Assembly: GCA_003427395.1 (NCBI GenBank)
Contig: BFEA01000671.1
Span: 84,558 to 142,629, forward strand
DNA from: Chara braunii
Lineage: Eukaryota > Streptophyta > Charophyceae > Charales > Characeae
Direction: 5' to 3'
DNA length: 58,072 nt
Numbering within the stretch: position 1 is the stretch's first letter; the number at the start of each line of letters is the position of its first letter. The position numbers and the translations under genes were made by a program. Shown in pieces: positions 41,733 through 53,085 of the stretch. The notes under the pieces were generated by a model that was given only the letters and a program-made list of their open reading frames with translations, was not told the origin of the DNA and did not search any database.

Positions 41733-42695
41733 TGTAATGAACCCGGACTGTAAGATTCTCGCCAAATGTTGAAATACAAAGTAACTCAACTCTGAACAAA
41801 GTCCCCAATAATCATGAATGCGATCTCTGATACAATGTCTCATTTCCAGTAGACGAAGAGAGTGGAGGAGGAATAAACAAAGTAGAAGGTGAAAGAGAAA
41901 GTAATAATCAATGACCATACAAATTGTAGTCCAACATTCCCCACTCCTTCTGCGGGCTTCCCTCGCCTCCACGTCAGCAAAACAGTATCTAGTAACGAGC
42001 CTGACAAATCCTGATCACATTGAAGTGCCATGTGGCACAGTTCTCTCGTGAAGACGTTGGAAACAATCAACATCGCACAATATTGACATCAACCTCAGGT
42101 AAGTATCTCGATCCTCCTCAATCATCCATAGATTCTGATCTCCCTCCTTGTCGCGTTCAGTCACCAATGTAGACAGTGTGGTCAAAGCCACATCAGCGAT
42201 GAAGGTAGGTAGCATGCGCCACATCAGCAATGGCTGGCGCTCAACAGAGAAGGCGCAATCATGCTACCTCAGTCCCGCATCGTTGTCCACAGTGTCAGGG
42301 CACAGCCACGGTCAAGCCAACGTCAAGCCAACGTCCAACTAGCATCAAGCCAGCGTGAAGGCAGCATAGCAAGACTGAATATTGACTCCCTGAAGGCCAA
42401 GCCTTATGTAATGTTTGACGAAGTTGACCGGCCTTAGGTTTCCCACCCACGGTGGCTTAGATTGATTCACAGCGGAGGGTCTGGATTGCGTATAGTTCGA
42501 GATTTTCACTTCATCTTGATGCTGTCTTGGTACCTGCATACAAACAAGTGAGTGTGTCTGACCGGTGGCCTGGGCTGGGTCCGTATTGACTTTGACTGTT
42601 GGGCCTCAGGCTGTTGACCGAAGTCAACTGTCAAGTGCTCAGGCCCTGGGCCATTCAGAGGGTTTTTTGGCCCCTTCAACCTCACAGCCATAAAC
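41733..42695 (-). repeat. 5' LTR of element B
   Basis: Starts TGTAATGAACCCGGACTGTAAG. Collinear with the 3' LTR up to a CCATAAACCGGGG block near 42700, after which the two differ, so the outermost ~20 bp are lost or replaced. TTGACTTTGACTGTTGGGCC and GTTGACCGAAGTCAACTGTC near 42585-42635 repeat the W-box-like cluster of the other LTRs. Confidence 0.85.
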
Positions 42696-42761
42696 CGGGG
42701 TCCTGGCCTGTGGGCCCTTAGCCATTCAACGAGGCATAATGAATGGGTTATTGCAAAGACA

Positions 42762-42872
42762 ACAAGACTTAACAAAAAATAAACAAGGGAATAAATAAAT
42801 GTTGAATAAAAAAAAGACAGCAAGACTTAGCAAAAAGATAAATAAGGGAATAATTAAATGCTGAATCGAAAA
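42762..42872 (+). repeat. AT-rich minisatellite, two ~52-bp units
   Basis: CAAGACTTA(A/G)CAAAAA.ATAAA.AAGGGAATAA(A/T)TAAATG(T/C)TGAAT occurs twice. Same family as 27561-27612 and 28225-28333 at the other side of element B. Confidence 0.85.
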
Positions 42873-43181
42873 AAAAAACCTGCATGAGGTAGAAAAACGT
42901 GCCTGGCCTGGAAATGGTTGTGGGCCTCCAGGTTGCACAACCAAAAAAATGTGTGCGGCCTGGGGCCCCCTAACAACCGTCAGGCCCTAACAAAAAGGGC
43001 CCGTGTACAGGCCTCAGCATGCTACAACCCCTCCGACTTCAGAAGTCGAGCCGGGGCGAGGGCGAAGCTGACGATCTGAAGGTGGAATTGGAACGCGTGT
43101 GCGTCGAGGAGCCGCAGGTGTCGTCTTGGCTTGCTGGTTGCCGTCATAACGTGCGAGAACATCCGGGGCCGTAGCCTGAAA

Positions 43182-44420
43182 TTACGCACCGGTCAACCAA
43201 CAGTTAGCCTTATGGCTGCAGTACGAAAAATGCACCAGGTACTCGATCGGGTTGTTGTCGTAGCGGCGCTGTGACAGAATGTCGCTTACCTCCTGAAAAC
43301 CATCCATAGAGGGAGGGTCCTGCGATTGTCGTCTGGGAAAGTTGTTGCGCTCCATTAAAATGAAAGGATCAAACTTGGAACAATGAAAAACTGGGGGGAC
43401 GGGCAAGAGGGCGGGCACCTCAATAACAAACGAGGGTCCATCTGATGTGTCGCCAACGGGTGCGGTAATGCACCAAGGCCCCACCCATTTCGGGTGGAGC
43501 TTGCGAAAGATGTCTTGCTCAAAGTTGAACTCCACGGCAGAGATCCAAACCAGATCGGGCTCACTGAACGGGCAAGGAAGACGTTGCCGATTGGCTTGAC
43601 GACTCATGCGATGTTGCGTTTTTGACATCTGGTCCCGTGCCTTGACGAGCAACTCTGGCATCCGTCGAATAAAGGCAAGGTGGTCATCGCTTTTGGTCGT
43701 CCGTGGAATGATAGTGTCCAAAGGAGAATCGGCCGACGAGCCATGCTCGAACTCGAATGCCGAGATCCGAATAGTTGTATAAATGGATGAGTTGTATGCC
43801 AACTCGACATCCGACAACTGCTCCCCAATCCTTTTGGTCGAGGAGGAAGAGAGTGTGAAGAAGAACTTGCGTGGTTTGATGCGCTCTCTCCGTTTGACTG
43901 TCGGTCTGCGGGTGGCGTGCTGAACTCGGCTTGAGAGATGATCCCCATCGCTTCACGAGGCCAATCCAAAAATCCGACATAAACCGCGTGTCGCGGTCGC
44001 ACACAATCTCTTTGGGGTAACCCTTGGTACGTATCCAACCAACGTAGAGGACTTATGCCAACTCCGGTGGCTTTGTGTGATAGCGGCAAGGCAAAAACAT
44101 AGCAAACCTGGTGAGTCGATCCACCACTGTAAGGATGCCATCGACACCGGTCTTGTGCTTGGGAAATGGGCCGGTGATGTCCATGGCAATCAATTGTCGT
44201 CTTCCTAAGGGGACCGACAATGGCCGCAACTCGCCAAACGAACAGTGATTGCGGGATTCTCAACGCCAACAAACCTCACATGACTCGCAATAGTGTGTGA
44301 CATCGCCTAGGAGGCCGGATCACCAAAAGTGCTCGTGAAGCCGGCCACTCATACGATTGACACCAAAATGTTCGGTGGCGGGAGTGTCGTGGAATTCACC
44401 TAGAAGTCGCGTGTGCAAGT
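43182..44420 (-). pseudogene. integrase with chromodomain, element D
   Basis: Zinc region at the high end (HFGVNRMSGRLHEHF, HYCESCEVC). Core in mixed frames: MDITGPFPKHKTGVDGILTV, VDRLTRFAMFLPC, IVCDRDTRFMSDFWIGLVKR, SARHPQTDSQTERAHQT. The rear part, open at 43817-43182, reads MSDVELAYNSSI, QANRQRLPCPFSEPDLVWIS, KWVGPWCIT, then the tail VSDILSQRRYDNNPIEYLVH FSYC. The tail matches the chromodomain pattern better than the other elements (EYLVHF). Frameshifts near 43820 and 44000-44180. Confidence 0.88.
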
Positions 44421-45358
44421 GTCACTTGGCATACAAAGAAGGTCCTTCCTCCGTGAGTGGACGAGCAAGTAGCCCTCTTGGATCCGATAATGCGAAGGTG
44501 TCGGATTCGAAGAGGAGCAATTGGAATACTTGTCGTGAAACTCAGGGTCAGCTTGATAGCCTCAAATAAAATTCTCCCGCAAGTCGTCGTCGATCCTGAC
44601 GGTGGAGTAGATTGCGGTGCAAAGGTCTTAACGTCGCGAAAGTGCATCCGCAAATTGGTTTCACTTGCCCGAAATGTGATCGGGGAAGAAGTCAAACTGT
44701 TAATGAAGACCATCCACCGTACGATCGTATTATTGATTGTATATTGCGACTTGTAGAAGACCGACGGATTGCTGTCTGTGACCCAACGAAATTGTCGTCG
44801 GCAGAGAAAAAAATGTTTCCACCGCTTAAGCACGTGTACGAAGGCCAACAACTCCTTCCGTGCATCGTCAATCGAATGCACCGGAGACACCTTCTTGCTA
44901 AAGTACTCGACTGGGTGCCAATCCATGCCATCGTATTGTTCGAGGACGACACCAATGTCGTAGCCGGACATATCAGTAGCGACGCGCGTCAGCAAAAGCG
45001 GGGCATATATGCGGAAGACTTCTGCGGATAGCAAAGTGGCCTTGAGGGCCAAAAAGGAAGCTCGAGTATCGTCGTCAAAGTCGAATGGTCGGTCCTCGCA
45101 TTGAAGCTTGGTCAAGTATGCTGCGATCTTCGAGTAGCCCTTGAGAAACGAGTGGACATCCGTGATGTTCTTCGGTTCCGGCAACCCTTGGACGACTTGG
45201 ATCTTATCCGATAACGGACTAATGCCCTCCGATGTAACAAAAGTACTCTTTATGTACGAATTCGCACTTGTCGCGCTTGGCCTTGTACTTGGCGTGACGC
45301 GTTGAAGGTGCTCAAGATGGTCCTTCAAGGCCCGACTATAGACGAGGATGTCGTCCAT
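44396..45358 (-). pseudogene. RT end, connection and RNase H, element D
   Basis: Long open frame (320 codons): MDDILVYSRALKDHLEHLQR, KNITDVHSFLKGYSKIAAYL, the connection QCEDRPFDFDDDTRASFLAL, RNase H TRVATDMSGYDIGVVLEQYD, HSIDDARKELLAFVHVLKRW, and RRQFRWVTDSNPSVFYKSQ. Residues after about 240 lose similarity because of a frameshift. The usual Tyr before MDD is replaced by a stop on the upstream side. Confidence 0.88.
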
Positions 45359-46072
45359 TTAGACGCGTCGAAGGTGCACAAAGCGGTTCAACATTGCGCG
45401 AAACTTATTGGTCTTCGCCGCTTGGAAAGTCGCGGGGGCATTGGTGAGGCCAAAAGGCATAACCACCAACTCAAAATGACTGTACCTCGTCTTAAACGTG
45501 GATTTGTAGCGGTCTTGCATCCGTATCGAGATTTTATGATGCCTTTAAGTCCAATTTGGAAAAATACTTTGTGCCGCCCAAACTCTCAAGAAGGTTATCG
45601 ATGGGAGGAAGAGGCCCTGCGTGCTTGATCGTTTGCGAGTGAGCTTGCGGTAGTTGATGCAAAGACGTAGATCCTTGTTCTTCTTACGTACGAAGTGAAC
45701 CGGCGCACCGTATAGTGAGCTGCTAGGGAGGATCCAACCCTTGTCCAACAAATCGTCAAATTGAGCATGGAGAACCATGAGGTCCTCCTCGCTCATATGA
45801 TAGATACAACCTTTCGGCGGCACGACACCGGCCTCAAGGATGATCTCATGGGAGACGGCCGGTCCGACACCACACTGGTAGGCGGCTCGAAGATGTCGGC
45901 GAACTCGTGAAGCAACTGCACCACGTGGGGGCCCAAAGACAAGTTCATAGGTGAAGGTTCGGTCACCGCGACAGTGCGAAGAAAACAAAGGCCGATCGCA
46001 TCGGTCTACCCGTAAGTGCAAGTAGCCCGAAAAGATTTGACCGTCACAACTTGGCACCGGATCGATGTACAT
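45359..46072 (-). pseudogene. RT fingers/palm and upstream linker, element D
   Basis: Frame 46072-45545 reads a linker with HEFADIFEPPTSV-type sequence in another frame, VSHEIILEAGVVPPKGCIYH, MSEEDLMVLHAQFDDLLDKG, WILPSSSLYGAPVHFVRKKN, LRLCINYRKLT. A frameshift follows. The palm at 45550-45360 reads RYSHFELVVMPFGLTNAPAT and leads to MDDILVYS. Confidence 0.85.
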
Positions 46073-46079
46073 TGTCGCG

Positions 46080-46720
46080 CCCCCACCGCTTCCAAAGCCA
46101 GTCTCGATGTCCCTTCTCAGACCGAGTGCAGTGGGTTGGTGGATTGAGGACTGTCACGCAAGATTTTGGTAAGAATAAAGAATCATATAACATATGAGTG
46201 CATTCAGAAACAACCTTTATCACTCTCAATCATATAGTCGAGTCGTCAGGGTTATCCTTCCAACTAGTGGCGACACAGCGTAGAGTGAGGCGTTCGGGTT
46301 TATCGCCTGCACCTGACCTCGTATAAAGGTCAGACTCAAGGTCACCGGAGTCCCTATTATCCAGGAGTCCTTAAAGTTGCCTTGAGTGTAACCTAAAGAG
46401 TAAGAAGAGGAAATAACGCAACATGCATCATACAGCAAATGACACTGAAAGAACACGAAGACGAGAAACCAGACTCTGCAAGAGAATGACCAGAGACACG
46501 AGACTAAAGAGTAGTACACAGGGAATGCAGGGAGCAGCCATTGGAGGGTTGCATTCACTGATAAATTATAATAATGCCATAATACATCGTTGTGACAAAA
46601 AAAGAAAAGTCTTAGTCGATAATGATAAGTCGTACCCCCATATGAGTAGGCCCTACTGTCTGCGACTCCGCATTTAGTACACGTTGATCCTCCTCATCAT
46701 TAAGAACTTGAGTAGCTATC
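46080..46720. other. no recognisable feature
   Basis: No motif or repeat identified on either strand. Confidence 0.4.
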
Positions 46721-46722
46721 GA

Positions 46723-46994
46723 CTATGGGACCACGTAACAAATATCAAGAGGCGTTGCCGAATCAATCTTACTGATGTATGTCATGCATTTAGCCAGCTC
46801 CTCGTCCGCAACACTCCTGAGGTAAAACTCCCTTGCAATGGTGATATTGCCTGTAGCACCGATCAGTATCTCAATCTGAACATTGTCGTCGATGTAAACG
46901 TATGAAACCACAAGGAAACGGTCTCCATAAAGTGACTTTCGAAAAACCTGCATAGGAAAGTCCGCTTCGACCAAAAAACTTGTGTGTGTGTGTA

Positions 46995-47052
<58 letters not shown>

Positions 47053-47251
47053 CTGCATAGCAAAGTCCACTCCGACCAAATGATTGTGGCCGTCTCCAAG
47101 ATATGAGACTGACCCTTTCCCTCTTGGGGGACCAACGACCGCCTTGGTCCTAGGTTCGCCTGAAATATAGGAATCAATCTCCCTCGCGCATGTATCATGT
47201 AAGGAGGTATGCAATTCCTCACAATGTTGCTCTTCGTTGACGCCGCTTACC
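46723..47251 (-). CDS. hypothetical protein fragment interrupted by a poly(G) tract
   Basis: The minus frame is open from 47251 down to 46723. It reads protein-like before the tract (HCEELHTSLHDTCAREID, SYISGEPRTKAVVGPPRGKG, SYLGDGHNHLVGVDFAMQ) and after it (FRKSLYGDRFLVVSYVYIDD, EILIGATGNITIAREFYLRS, ADEELAKCMTYISKID). The tract adds a run of about 19 Pro. Residues on both sides look non-repetitive with ordinary composition. I do not recognise the family. It could be an exon of a decayed host or viral-type gene. No start codon is assigned. Confidence 0.3.
46998..47052 (+). repeat. poly(G) 55-mer between 28-bp direct repeats
   Basis: Fifty-five consecutive G, preceded by a short TG run. The repeats CTGCATAG(G/C)AAAGTCC.. 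lie at 46948-46975 and 47053-47080 and agree at 25 of 28 positions. Confidence 0.95.
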
Positions 47252-47270
47252 AGTCCTCAGCGTTAAGCTA

Positions 47271-47740
47271 TCAACGATGGTATCGGTTTCTATGGGTGTC
47301 CCAATCGAAGTGTGCCCGGTTGTGACCTGATTCTGAATCTAGTTCGTTTTCTTTAATCTGTCTCTGTTTGATGTGAATTCGTCTCTCGGAATTGATGGCT
47401 AAACTCCCTGACTGATTTCCAGCAACCACCCTCCTTGCTCCTTCAACGGATCCTATCGATGAGAGGGTGCAGTGTAGTTTCCTGTCGGATCCATGAATGT
47501 AATAAGTGTACTCAATGAGTGTCTGGTCTCTCACTAATGTCAGGGCGTGTTCCATTATAAGCCTTGTCTGGTGATGAAAATTCTCAATCACTCTCTCTTC
47601 CCAGCCTTCGGTCATGTCCCGGTGCAGTGAGCAAGTTACTCTTACTGTGTCTCCTTCCCCCATTTTTCTGCAAAAGCCCACCACATTGGCCCCAGGTGTG
47701 AGATTGAGCGGCTCGAGAGAAGGTTAGAGTGAGAGATCAT
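47271..47740 (-). CDS. hypothetical protein fragment
   Basis: The minus frame is open from about 47733 to the stop at 47271 (NLTPGANVVGFCRKMGEGDT, VRVTCSLHRDMTEGWEERVI, TLVRDQTLIEYTYYIHGSDR, KLHCTLSSIGSVEGARRVVA). No known domain. It lies just upstream of the frame ending at 46723 and may belong to the same gene, separated by an intron or frameshift. Confidence 0.28.
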
Positions 47741-47754
47741 TGCCCGGTTTTCTG

Positions 47755-47973
47755 CTAATGAGTAGTTTGCTGATAGTGAAGGATTTCTAAGGATTGGCTC
47801 TCAACTAGACCGTTCAACGTCCATGACATGCGGATAAGAAACTGACCAAATATGTTGAGCCTCATTGGCCTGCTCGTTACTAGCCCCTCGTTGGGTTTAA
47901 CAGTCTGATTACTGCTGGTCTTCGCTCCAGATTGACCCAGAATTGGAGAAATTTGGATAATGTATGATGTCAA
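47755..47973 (-). CDS. hypothetical protein fragment
   Basis: Open for 72 codons (SYIIQISPILGQSGAKTSSN, RPMRLNIFGQFLIRMSWTLN). Directly upstream of the preceding frame on the minus strand. No domain recognised. Confidence 0.2.
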   Translation of the reverse strand: MTSYIIQISPILGQSGAKTSSNQTVKPNEGLVTSRPMRLNIFGQFLIRMSWTLNGLVESQSLEILHYQQTTH

Positions 47974-50900
47974 AATGTTGCAGGTTGTCTATACTAATTT
48001 TCTTAATCGATGGCCATCACTCACACCCCATCAGTCCACTCGCACTTAATGCTCTCAACATTCGTTCATTGCAGAACTCTTAATAAACTACCTGCCATAG
48101 TAGCCTCCATTTGATTACTTGTTGACTGATTACTTATCCATAGAATTTGAAGATGCACCATGTCCACTCGTATACAGCCTGGTCGTGATTGGAGTAGAGT
48201 TGTTTAGCTACTAGCACTTACTATTGAGGTTTTCGACTCAGGTCTTGACCAACGGTGGTCCACGTTCAGTTCGGTATACCACCCACTACTAAAATCCAAC
48301 TGTTATGCTACCTGAGAAAACTTATGACAATGGTTTGCGGCCAGGGTACCTAGCAATAGTCCATTAAGTCTGGCCGTTTACCAGTAAACTGCTAATCATC
48401 AAGGTACCCGAGAGATCATCCGTTGTATGGTTGTTTACCCATAGAATCGAGGTGTGTTATGTCCACTTCACATACGACTTGGACGAGGTGAACGTAAACT
48501 GATCATTTTGTCTGAGCTTATGATAATTTGGTCCTCAACAATTGTTTTCTCAATCAAAGAGGGTCCACAGCTTGATCAACAGAAGGGTCCGCGTATATCA
48601 CCCAAACTCACGCATCTGAGTCAGGCCCAATCAGTCCTTCAATTCTAGTTTTAAGAGCAAGGCTCAGATAACGTATTTTATAACGCTGCATTCTCTTGAC
48701 TACACTTTCTCTTAACTCTGCAGTTCGAGCACGGAGCTAAGAAGTAAATGAAGCAATCATTATCTACTATGGTCCCTGAGAGTTGCTCGAGTCGACTGCT
48801 AGTTTCTCTGCAGAGAACCTCGGCCAAGGCTCCTAATAGACCCTTTTTACAGCATGGCCCTTTGTTAGGGGAAGTTAGAAGGTACAAGCCAAAGTATAGT
48901 GAGGAGGTACAATCAAGACGTCTTTTCTTTGTGATTCCAATGAAGTCTTTTCTAATCAAATCAGTCAAGCACAAAACCCAATTTCGTCTGCAACACAAGG
49001 GTTATCTGCAAGTTGTCTGCCGCAGGCAGCATGCCTAGTCCAAGCACTTATGCAGAGTATAACCAATTCTATAGGCTTTAGAGTAGTACTCAGGATTATC
49101 AGTGGCAAGTTTAATACAGTTGTAGGTCGAAGGCTACCTACAAGTTACGTATGACCTTGGGAAAGGTGTCCGAGACAATAAAACTGTCCTGTCAGATACT
49201 CATCTCTAGACATGTAACGTATGCCTCGATTTCATCCGTCGAACGTAAGCTTATCAGAAGCTGAGCAGGTACAGGGCTACTGGAACTTTTTCTGACTGAC
49301 TGTCAATTTGTAGAGCTGCACGCATATTTATGGATAGCTTGTTTTTCTTTTTCTTTTTATAGAATAACTAAATCATCAACACACTCCAATCAGGCAACAT
49401 CCACACGTTACAGGGCAGACGGTATCAGTCCCCGTAAAGCAAGAACTTGGCGATCAGGTAAGCTACCCTTTTCAACTGTCCTTTCGTCCCACAACGTTTC
49501 ATCATTCTATCTCTATACCCAAGAGGAAGGAAGCGAGATTGATTGTTCTACTAATTGACAATGCATCTGCAAGCCTTCCAAAGCTACCGCAAACTCACAC
49601 AGATTTTTTGTATCTTTTTGTTTCTCACTTTAAAGACTTGCGAGCTAGGTGTGATGACTTTTTCATTGTCGTCGCTCATTTACAAGGAACTGTAACCCCG
49701 AGTACCCACGCTGCCTAACCGATCGCCGAAGCACGCGTGGGCCCAAGTGGTTACGCATCCGCTGATTACCAGGGTACACTCGGACCCGCATGACTGCACA
49801 CTCGTCCGTTCAAGTAAGACGTGTGAAAGTCCATGTGATCATACTCTCGTACGAGCTCACGTATCAACGTGACATTTCACGCGCTCCGTGTTCAGAAAAA
49901 GATTATACGTTTTGTGAACGAGCAAATGGGGGCGCCAAGGTTCCAAACAACCCTTTCTTCGGCCTCACGCTTGGCAATTAAGAGTTACGAGCAAGTCAGA
50001 CAGTCCAAACTTTTAAACAAACAGCTTGTTGATATCCCCTAAGACTTAACGAGACCCTCATACATTCATATGTACTGATGACTTTCACAACCGACTTTGA
50101 AGAAAGAAAGGGGAATTTAAAGGGGATGGGCTCCGAGTTTCTGATGATTACCACGATCTGAGCATACTCAAGTCAGTTGAAGGCAATGAGATTTGACTTC
50201 CCATCATCCATACATCACCCGTTTTTCCTCAGTCCTTCCTTCGACAATCATTCTCGAAAGTATTCCCTTACAAACTTGACAAGTAAGGCATGAGCAAAGT
50301 AGGCACGAAGAGATGAGTTGGCGTCACCAATAGTAAACGTCTCTACGTCGTCAGAGGAAGCACAACTGACATCTGCCTTGAGTAGGAATGTCTCCTTCCA
50401 CAAATTTTGGCCTATCAAGTGGGTATTCTGGTATGATAGCCGAAACCCACTCCTCCTTGAGCGTTGCTTTTCGTATCTACTCTCTCGTTAGTGAGTGTTG
50501 TCTTTTGCCACTAGAGTACTAGCTGATTACTTATACGGGCACCTTATTCTAGCGCGTTGTTTTCACTTGAGTATTATTTTCTCTTGATTACACTAAAGAT
50601 TAGTACCGTACTTCTTGAGCCTGCACTCAGCCCCGTCACTTCCACTACAAAACACACATGAGCCAAGAAGGGGAAACGAACGCATCTTCTCCTCGGAGAT
50701 AACCTTCGCTTACCCTCGGGACCCGACATAATGGAATCATATGCATCTTCGTCGCACGTAGATGATCCTTAATGATCTCGCACGACTCTGAGCAAGGGCG
50801 GATTCTCAGACGACCTCGGATTGTCTATCTCATCTCACCCAAACAGAGACCTTATGTGATGTATCCTTGCCGCGCAGTGATAATAAATGTTAGTGGTTAG

Positions 50901-51920
50901 GACAGTACATCAATTTCACCACCCTGAGAGTGGGCTTTTTCTTGATGCTCTTACATGGAGCATAAACGACATTGAACATTCGACCAGCACCCTCTGACCA
51001 AGCAGTAAGAGGGGGAGGAGCAGAGTCGAAAATCGTTACTGAGTCGCTTGCTGGTAAGGGCTCTCTGATGAGCGCCCGCCGCCCACTTCTCGTTCACGCA
51101 CGCTTCTCACGGGAACCGCCCGCACACACCCCCTCCCCTTTTCTAACTCACCATAACCACCTAGCGAGCCTGAAACTTGTCCCCAAGCTCTGACCTCAAG
51201 ATCCTCCTCAACTAGCCTGAAGGCAGCACTTGGGTAGACGAGGCACGATGACCTTCACTATCTGGAAAACTCTCTGCCACTCGCTTACTCACTCTCAGGG
51301 TTCAAGTTGGTGAAGAAAGCTGAGCTGACAAACACAGATGATGCAGACCTGCAGGGCGCCGACGACACTAAAGAGTGTACCGCTTAACGCTCCTTCGGGA
51401 TTGATCTTCATAAGTTGCTCATTCGATGATACTATTCAGCGTGAAGACCAGGCGCAACACAGATCACATACTAGCAAGCAAGGGGCGCTCAACGATACGC
51501 CTTCATCGATGAATAGTTAGCAAGGGCCACTCGTCCGGAATCATCAAGCCTGCACATGAGCCATCGATGCCTAGCATCATCCCCTTCAACTGCAATTACC
51601 CGCGCTTGGCTTTCGACGTACTGCTGACCTGTCCCGAAGTCTGAGACTTCACTCCTAGGGACGCACATGCGAGCTTACGAGTGTAACGTCAACAGTAGCC
51701 CCGCGCGTTGACCTCTCTCATCACTCTCGTCCTGCTGTCTTTTCCCTTGGCTTGTGATCCCTTTTGCACGTTCTCTCCCTTCACGTAGCAGCGTCCACGT
51801 GTAACAACCTTGCGGGTCTCACCGCCCGCTCTGACGCTCGTTCGAACTGGCCTCCGGGCCGTACTCCACCGTCCCAGCCAGCGGGTGGTTCCTGCAGATC
51901 TGGTCTAATCCGTGCCAGGA
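47974..51920. other. gene-poor stretch, faint direct repeats only
   Basis: No domain or TE motif found. A diverged direct repeat is visible at about 48125-48190 and 48430-48495 (TACCCATAGAAT..GAGGTG..ATGTCCACT), period about 300 bp. The short frames have no support. Confidence 0.45.
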
Positions 51921-52325
51921 CTAGGTCTCAGCCTCGAGGTCACTCTGGTCACTTTCTGCTTCGGAGTCACGGTCCAAGTGTTGTTGTTCCCACTCCATAG
52001 TGTCTGTCGAAGTCTCAACCTCATGGTACACGATGGTTACCTGGACCTCCACTGTGACCCCATCTCTCCACATCCTTCTTTTTGCCCGGTTCTTGGACTC
52101 CATAACAGCCAGCTGCAGTCTCTGATCCCCCTTCATTTCCTCCTCTCTCGCTCCCTTTACGGTAACTTTTAGCCTTGCCTTATCTCCTCCGCTGTAACTC
52201 AGGGTCGTGGTGATCCTGGGACCTTCGCCTGACATAGGAGACCAACGCGTAGTGTTTTTCCAGCAATCCGGCCTATAGCCGTGCAGGCCATCATTACGTG
52301 CCATAACCACTTTACTGATAGGCAC
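51921..52325 (-). CDS. hypothetical protein fragment
   Basis: 134 open codons: WSPMSGEGPRITTTLSYSGG, KARLKVTVKGAREEEMKGDQ, RRMWRDGVTVEVQVTIVYHE, then an acidic end (DRDSEAESDQSDLEAE). Alternating hydrophobic pattern suggests beta strands. It may be distantly like 47271-47740 (GEGDTVRVTCSL versus GEGPRITTTLSY), but this is weak. Function unknown. Confidence 0.28.
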   Translation of the reverse strand: MPISKVVMARNDGLHGYRPDCWKNTTRWSPMSGEGPRITTTLSYSGGDKARLKVTVKGAREEEMKGDQRLQLAVMESKNRAKRRMWRDGVTVEVQVTIVYHEVETSTDTMEWEQQHLDRDSEAESDQSDLEAET

Positions 52326-53046
52326 TGTATCGCTCTAGGCAGTTAGCCTGGGACAGCTCACCACTCACTGCAGATTATAGATTACAAGGATTATCGGCCA
52401 CGAGCAGCTTTTCCTTCAGAGAAATACGGGCGCGCCTTGCACTCGCAGAAGACGGCGCCCTATGACTCTACCTCCATTCCTTTTATAGAATTACCAATAA
52501 CGGCGACCCCATTGTTTTAAATGAGGAATTTAAATTAGTTTTTCTTTTCAAGTCTCTTATATAGAGTTTTAAAATTTTTAAATTAATTAGACAGAACGGA
52601 TTCAAAATTAATTCAAGAAACGAACGAGGCCGGAGTCCAACGGTCCTAGCGCAAGCTAATCCTCGAATTGTTGTCAGTCTCAGACCCTTGCGACGTGACT
52701 GCTGGTCGAAGCAGTGGTCCCATAACGGGATACCGACAGTCACCCTTTTCTCTTCAAGACCAGCAGCTCGTCTACCACTATTGGGCGCCCGTGTCCGATG
52801 GTAAGGAGGGGGCTTATGACCCTCCACGGGGGGTGATAAACCTCCTACCAATACGGCCGCGGGTTGCCCCTCTTTTGAGGTTCTACTGCGTGGAGTCCAG
52901 CCCGGCAGATCTGGCACAGGGTATATACGAGGGGTCGGGCCAACCTAGGCCGTCAGACAGTAATCATAGTTCAAAGTTGAACCATCGGCCTTCCTGTGAA
53001 AAAACAGGTTAAAAAGGGGAGGTTGAATTTCTTTAGAACCTCTAAT

Positions 53047-53085
<39 letters not shown>

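Larger units (their letters stand above)
28334..42695 (-). mobile_element. Ty3/gypsy element B with nested LINE insertions
   Basis: Both LTRs, an exact primer-binding site, gag, protease, RT-thumb/RNase H, integrase N-terminus, integrase core, integrase C-terminus, polypurine tract and second LTR occur in order on the minus strand. Integrase is split: its zinc domain ends at about 37825 and its core resumes at about 30600, with non-LTR retrotransposon sequence between. The capsid part of gag and the RT palm are deleted. Closest relative in the window is element A. Confidence 0.85.
43182..46072 (-). mobile_element. Ty3/gypsy element D, truncated
   Basis: Order on the minus strand: protease-RT linker, RT, RNase H, integrase, chromodomain-like tail. 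Protein sequence differs clearly from elements 1, 2, A and B. Gag and protease proper are missing: coding similarity stops at about 46072. No LTR recognised. Confidence 0.88.

Noticed and set aside
46863-47222. Proline-rich protein encoded opposite the G tract
   Set aside because: The Pro run is only the translation of a homopolymer; a second frame gives the same run. The tract was treated as a repeat and only the flanking non-repetitive sequence as possible coding.
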